From NCBI RefSeq assembly GCF_048007105.1, contig NZ_CP180352.1, positions 496,001-560,000 on the forward strand: a DNA stretch of 64,000 bases, given 5' to 3'. Numbering within the stretch: the first letter of the stretch is position 1; each line of letters begins with the position of its first letter. The position numbers were made by a program, and so were the translations under genes. Below the pieces are notes generated by a model, which was not told the origin of the DNA, ran no database searches, and was given only the letters and a program-made list of their open reading frames with translations. Source of the DNA: Minwuia sp048007105. Lineage in GTDB: Bacteria > Pseudomonadota > Alphaproteobacteria > Minwuiales > Minwuiaceae. Shown here piece by piece: positions 62,737-64,000 of this stretch.

Positions 62737-63315
62737 ATGGCTGGATGGTTTGGCCGGCTGTTTGGCGGACACCAATCGCCGCTCAGCAACGTTCCGTGGC
62801 CGGGCCCCGGCGATCAGTTCGTCTGTATCGATTTCGAGACAACCGGCTTGAAGCCGAGCGAGTCGCGCGTGATCGAAATCGGTGCAATACGGTTCAACCC
62901 GTCCAAGGAGCTTCAGACGACCTTCCAAACACTCGTCAATCCGGGCGTAGAGGTGCCAAAAAAGATTACCGAGATCACGGGCATCACAACGGCGCAGATC
63001 AGACGGCATGACCTGCCGCCCGAGCATGCTTTCGAGGACCTGTATCGGTTCATCGGCGATCTGCCGCTGATCGCCTACAATGCGCCCTTTGACGCCAAGT
63101 TCCTTTCCGCCGAGTGGCTGCGGCTTGGGATAAGGGGAAACAACGAATATCAGGACATCCTCGCGCTCGCGCGTGAGACCCTTTCGCTCCGGTCGTACAA
63201 GCTGGCCGATGTAGCGAAGCATTTGGGCGTTGAGGTTGAACCGGATCATCGGGCGTTGAGCGATGCTCATGCAGCACTACTCATCTACGACAACCTCCGG
63301 CAGTTGACGCGATGA
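62737..63315 (+). CDS. DnaQ-like 3-prime to 5-prime exonuclease (DEDDh)
   Basis: 192 residues from the ATG at 62737 (GGAGGA upstream; an adjacent TTG is also possible). Exo I motif FVCIDFETTGLKPSESRVIE, Exo II LPLIAYNAPFDAKFLSAEWL and Exo III EPDHRALSDAHAALLIYDNL give the four acidic residues and the His of the DEDDh class. This is the fold of the DNA polymerase III epsilon subunit, but the N-terminus (MAGWFGRLFGG) and the lack of a clamp-binding tail suggest a free-standing exonuclease in repair or RNA turnover. Confidence 0.9.
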   Translation: MAGWFGRLFGGHQSPLSNVPWPGPGDQFVCIDFETTGLKPSESRVIEIGAIRFNPSKELQTTFQTLVNPGVEVPKKITEITGITTAQIRRHDLPPEHAFEDLYRFIGDLPLIAYNAPFDAKFLSAEWLRLGIRGNNEYQDILALARETLSLRSYKLADVAKHLGVEVEPDHRALSDAHAALLIYDNLRQLTR

Positions 63316-63545
63316 GAAAGTCCGGCAGTTCTTTGCAGCAACACGCTGGTGTTCAACAGCCTTGAGTAAGCTGATCATGCTGCGTTAACGGTTCCTGTGG
63401 CACCAAAGAAGTCGAGTCGGGCCTATCAACATCACCGGTCGGCGCTCGATGCTGTTTGCATTGAGGCGCTGGCGACATGCTGCGTAGCTGTATCCCTTTG
63501 GAGGCCCTAGAAATTCAAGTGTTGCTTGTGTAGTCGAAATCTCCG

Positions 63546-64000
63546 ATGCCAACATTCCTAGCGATCTCCAATCAGAAAGGTGGCGTCGGGAAGACGACGA
63601 CCGCGGTGCATTTGTCCGTTGCGTTCGCGGCAGCTTCTAGGCGGGTTCTTCTGGTTGATCTGGACGCCCAGGGCAATGCAACCAATGCTCTTGGCCTGGA
63701 AGGCGCCGAAAACAACTATCCTCGCTCTTATGAGGCCGCGACGGGCGACACTCCGATCACGGAGCACTCCTGCCTACCGACAGTTTTCCCCAATCTCTTC
63801 GTCTTGCCTTCTTCGATTGAGCTGGCCGGCGTGAAATTGGAAATCGACGCCGACGAACCCAACCTGCTTCGTCTGGGAGCCAACATCGGTCAGCTTGCCG
63901 ACGGCTTTGATTGGATTGTTTTCGATTGCCCGCCGTCGCTCGGCATCCTCAGCGTTAATGCGTTGGTCGTCGCAGATTTCATTCTGGCGCCCTTGCCGCC
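63546..64000 (+). CDS. ParA-family ATPase, truncated by window edge
   Basis: The first 151 residues are present. Deviant Walker A in AISNQKGGVGKTTTAVHLSV, the A-prime motif LLVDLDAQGNATNALGL, and Walker B in DWIVFDCPPSLGILSVNALV. ParA/Soj proteins partition chromosomes or plasmids with a ParB partner, or position surface machines. The partner would lie beyond the right edge. Preceded by about 230 bases without a gene. Confidence 0.9.
   Translation, partial: MPTFLAISNQKGGVGKTTTAVHLSVAFAAASRRVLLVDLDAQGNATNALGLEGAENNYPRSYEAATGDTPITEHSCLPTVFPNLFVLPSSIELAGVKLEIDADEPNLLRLGANIGQLADGFDWIVFDCPPSLGILSVNALVVADFILAPLP

Overview
The window looks like a GC-rich alphaproteobacterial chromosome (a MucR-type regulator, a DUF5681/terminase/methyltransferase module and HfaB/CsgG-like biology all point that way). 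It is dominated by cell-surface functions: polysaccharide synthesis and export, large secreted proteins, and a mobile-element-rich boundary. No rRNA, tRNA or CRISPR array was recognised. Several stretches are visibly AT-richer than their neighbours (caspase gene, carbamoyltransferase, CmcI-like methyltransferase, Wzy), which suggests a mosaic assembled by transfer.

Layout. 1-3000: tail of an exopolysaccharide export locus on the minus strand (edge fragment, Wza/ExoF-like export protein, outer-membrane beta-barrel, Ala-rich secreted protein). 3300-5620: a small conserved hypothetical, then two nested IS3-family elements. 5741-15118: nine same-strand genes, all but one with a recognisable signal peptide or lipobox, built around a CsgG-like lipoprotein with a DUF4384 domain, several proteins with curlin-like VGGDV/TARSG repeats, an OmpA-domain protein and a secreted caspase fused (across a G7-tract frameshift) to a formylglycine-generating-enzyme-like domain. 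This is the best candidate for an undescribed system: a type VIII (curli/holdfast-like) amyloid secretion cluster. It is bracketed by two nearly identical IS3 copies in the same orientation, the second of which is fused to a beheaded tyrosine recombinase (15288-16969). 17167-22830: a 1887-residue secreted subtilisin/kexin-like protease with a P-domain, six virtually identical 91-residue cadherin/VCBS-like repeats and duplicated RTX repeats.

22966-43438: a ~20 kb minus-strand glycan cluster. Read in transcription order: EPS-associated MarR-like regulator, ABC exporter with an extra N-terminal membrane domain, neuB-neuC-neuA (nonulosonic acid), an AAC(3)-fold N-acetyltransferase, rfbF-rfbG-rfbC-SDR (CDP-6-deoxyhexose), a CmcI-like O-methyltransferase, a hexapeptide acyltransferase, a GT-B-like protein, GT2, EpsG-type polymerase, a NodU-type carbamoyltransferase, wecB and GT4. 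The genes imply a heavily decorated surface glycan containing a CMP-activated nonulosonate and a CDP-activated deoxysugar. A divergent RfaH/NusG-like gene faces the cluster; between it and the MarR gene lie two copies of the perfect palindrome GTTCAA-N2-TTGAAC, probable operators.

44312-55200: YdcF-type protein, another GT4, small hypothetical genes, a MucR regulator, an XRE/secreted-protein pair, three tandem ~67-70-residue paralogues, a periplasmic small protein with a strong hairpin after it, and an EPS-type asparagine synthetase flanked by remnants of other genes. 55499-64000: a tight methyltransferase-DUF5681-terminase operon without other phage genes, decayed IS3 and IS5 transposases, a Sel1-like gene broken by one stop codon, a DnaQ-like exonuclease and the start of a ParA ATPase at the right edge.
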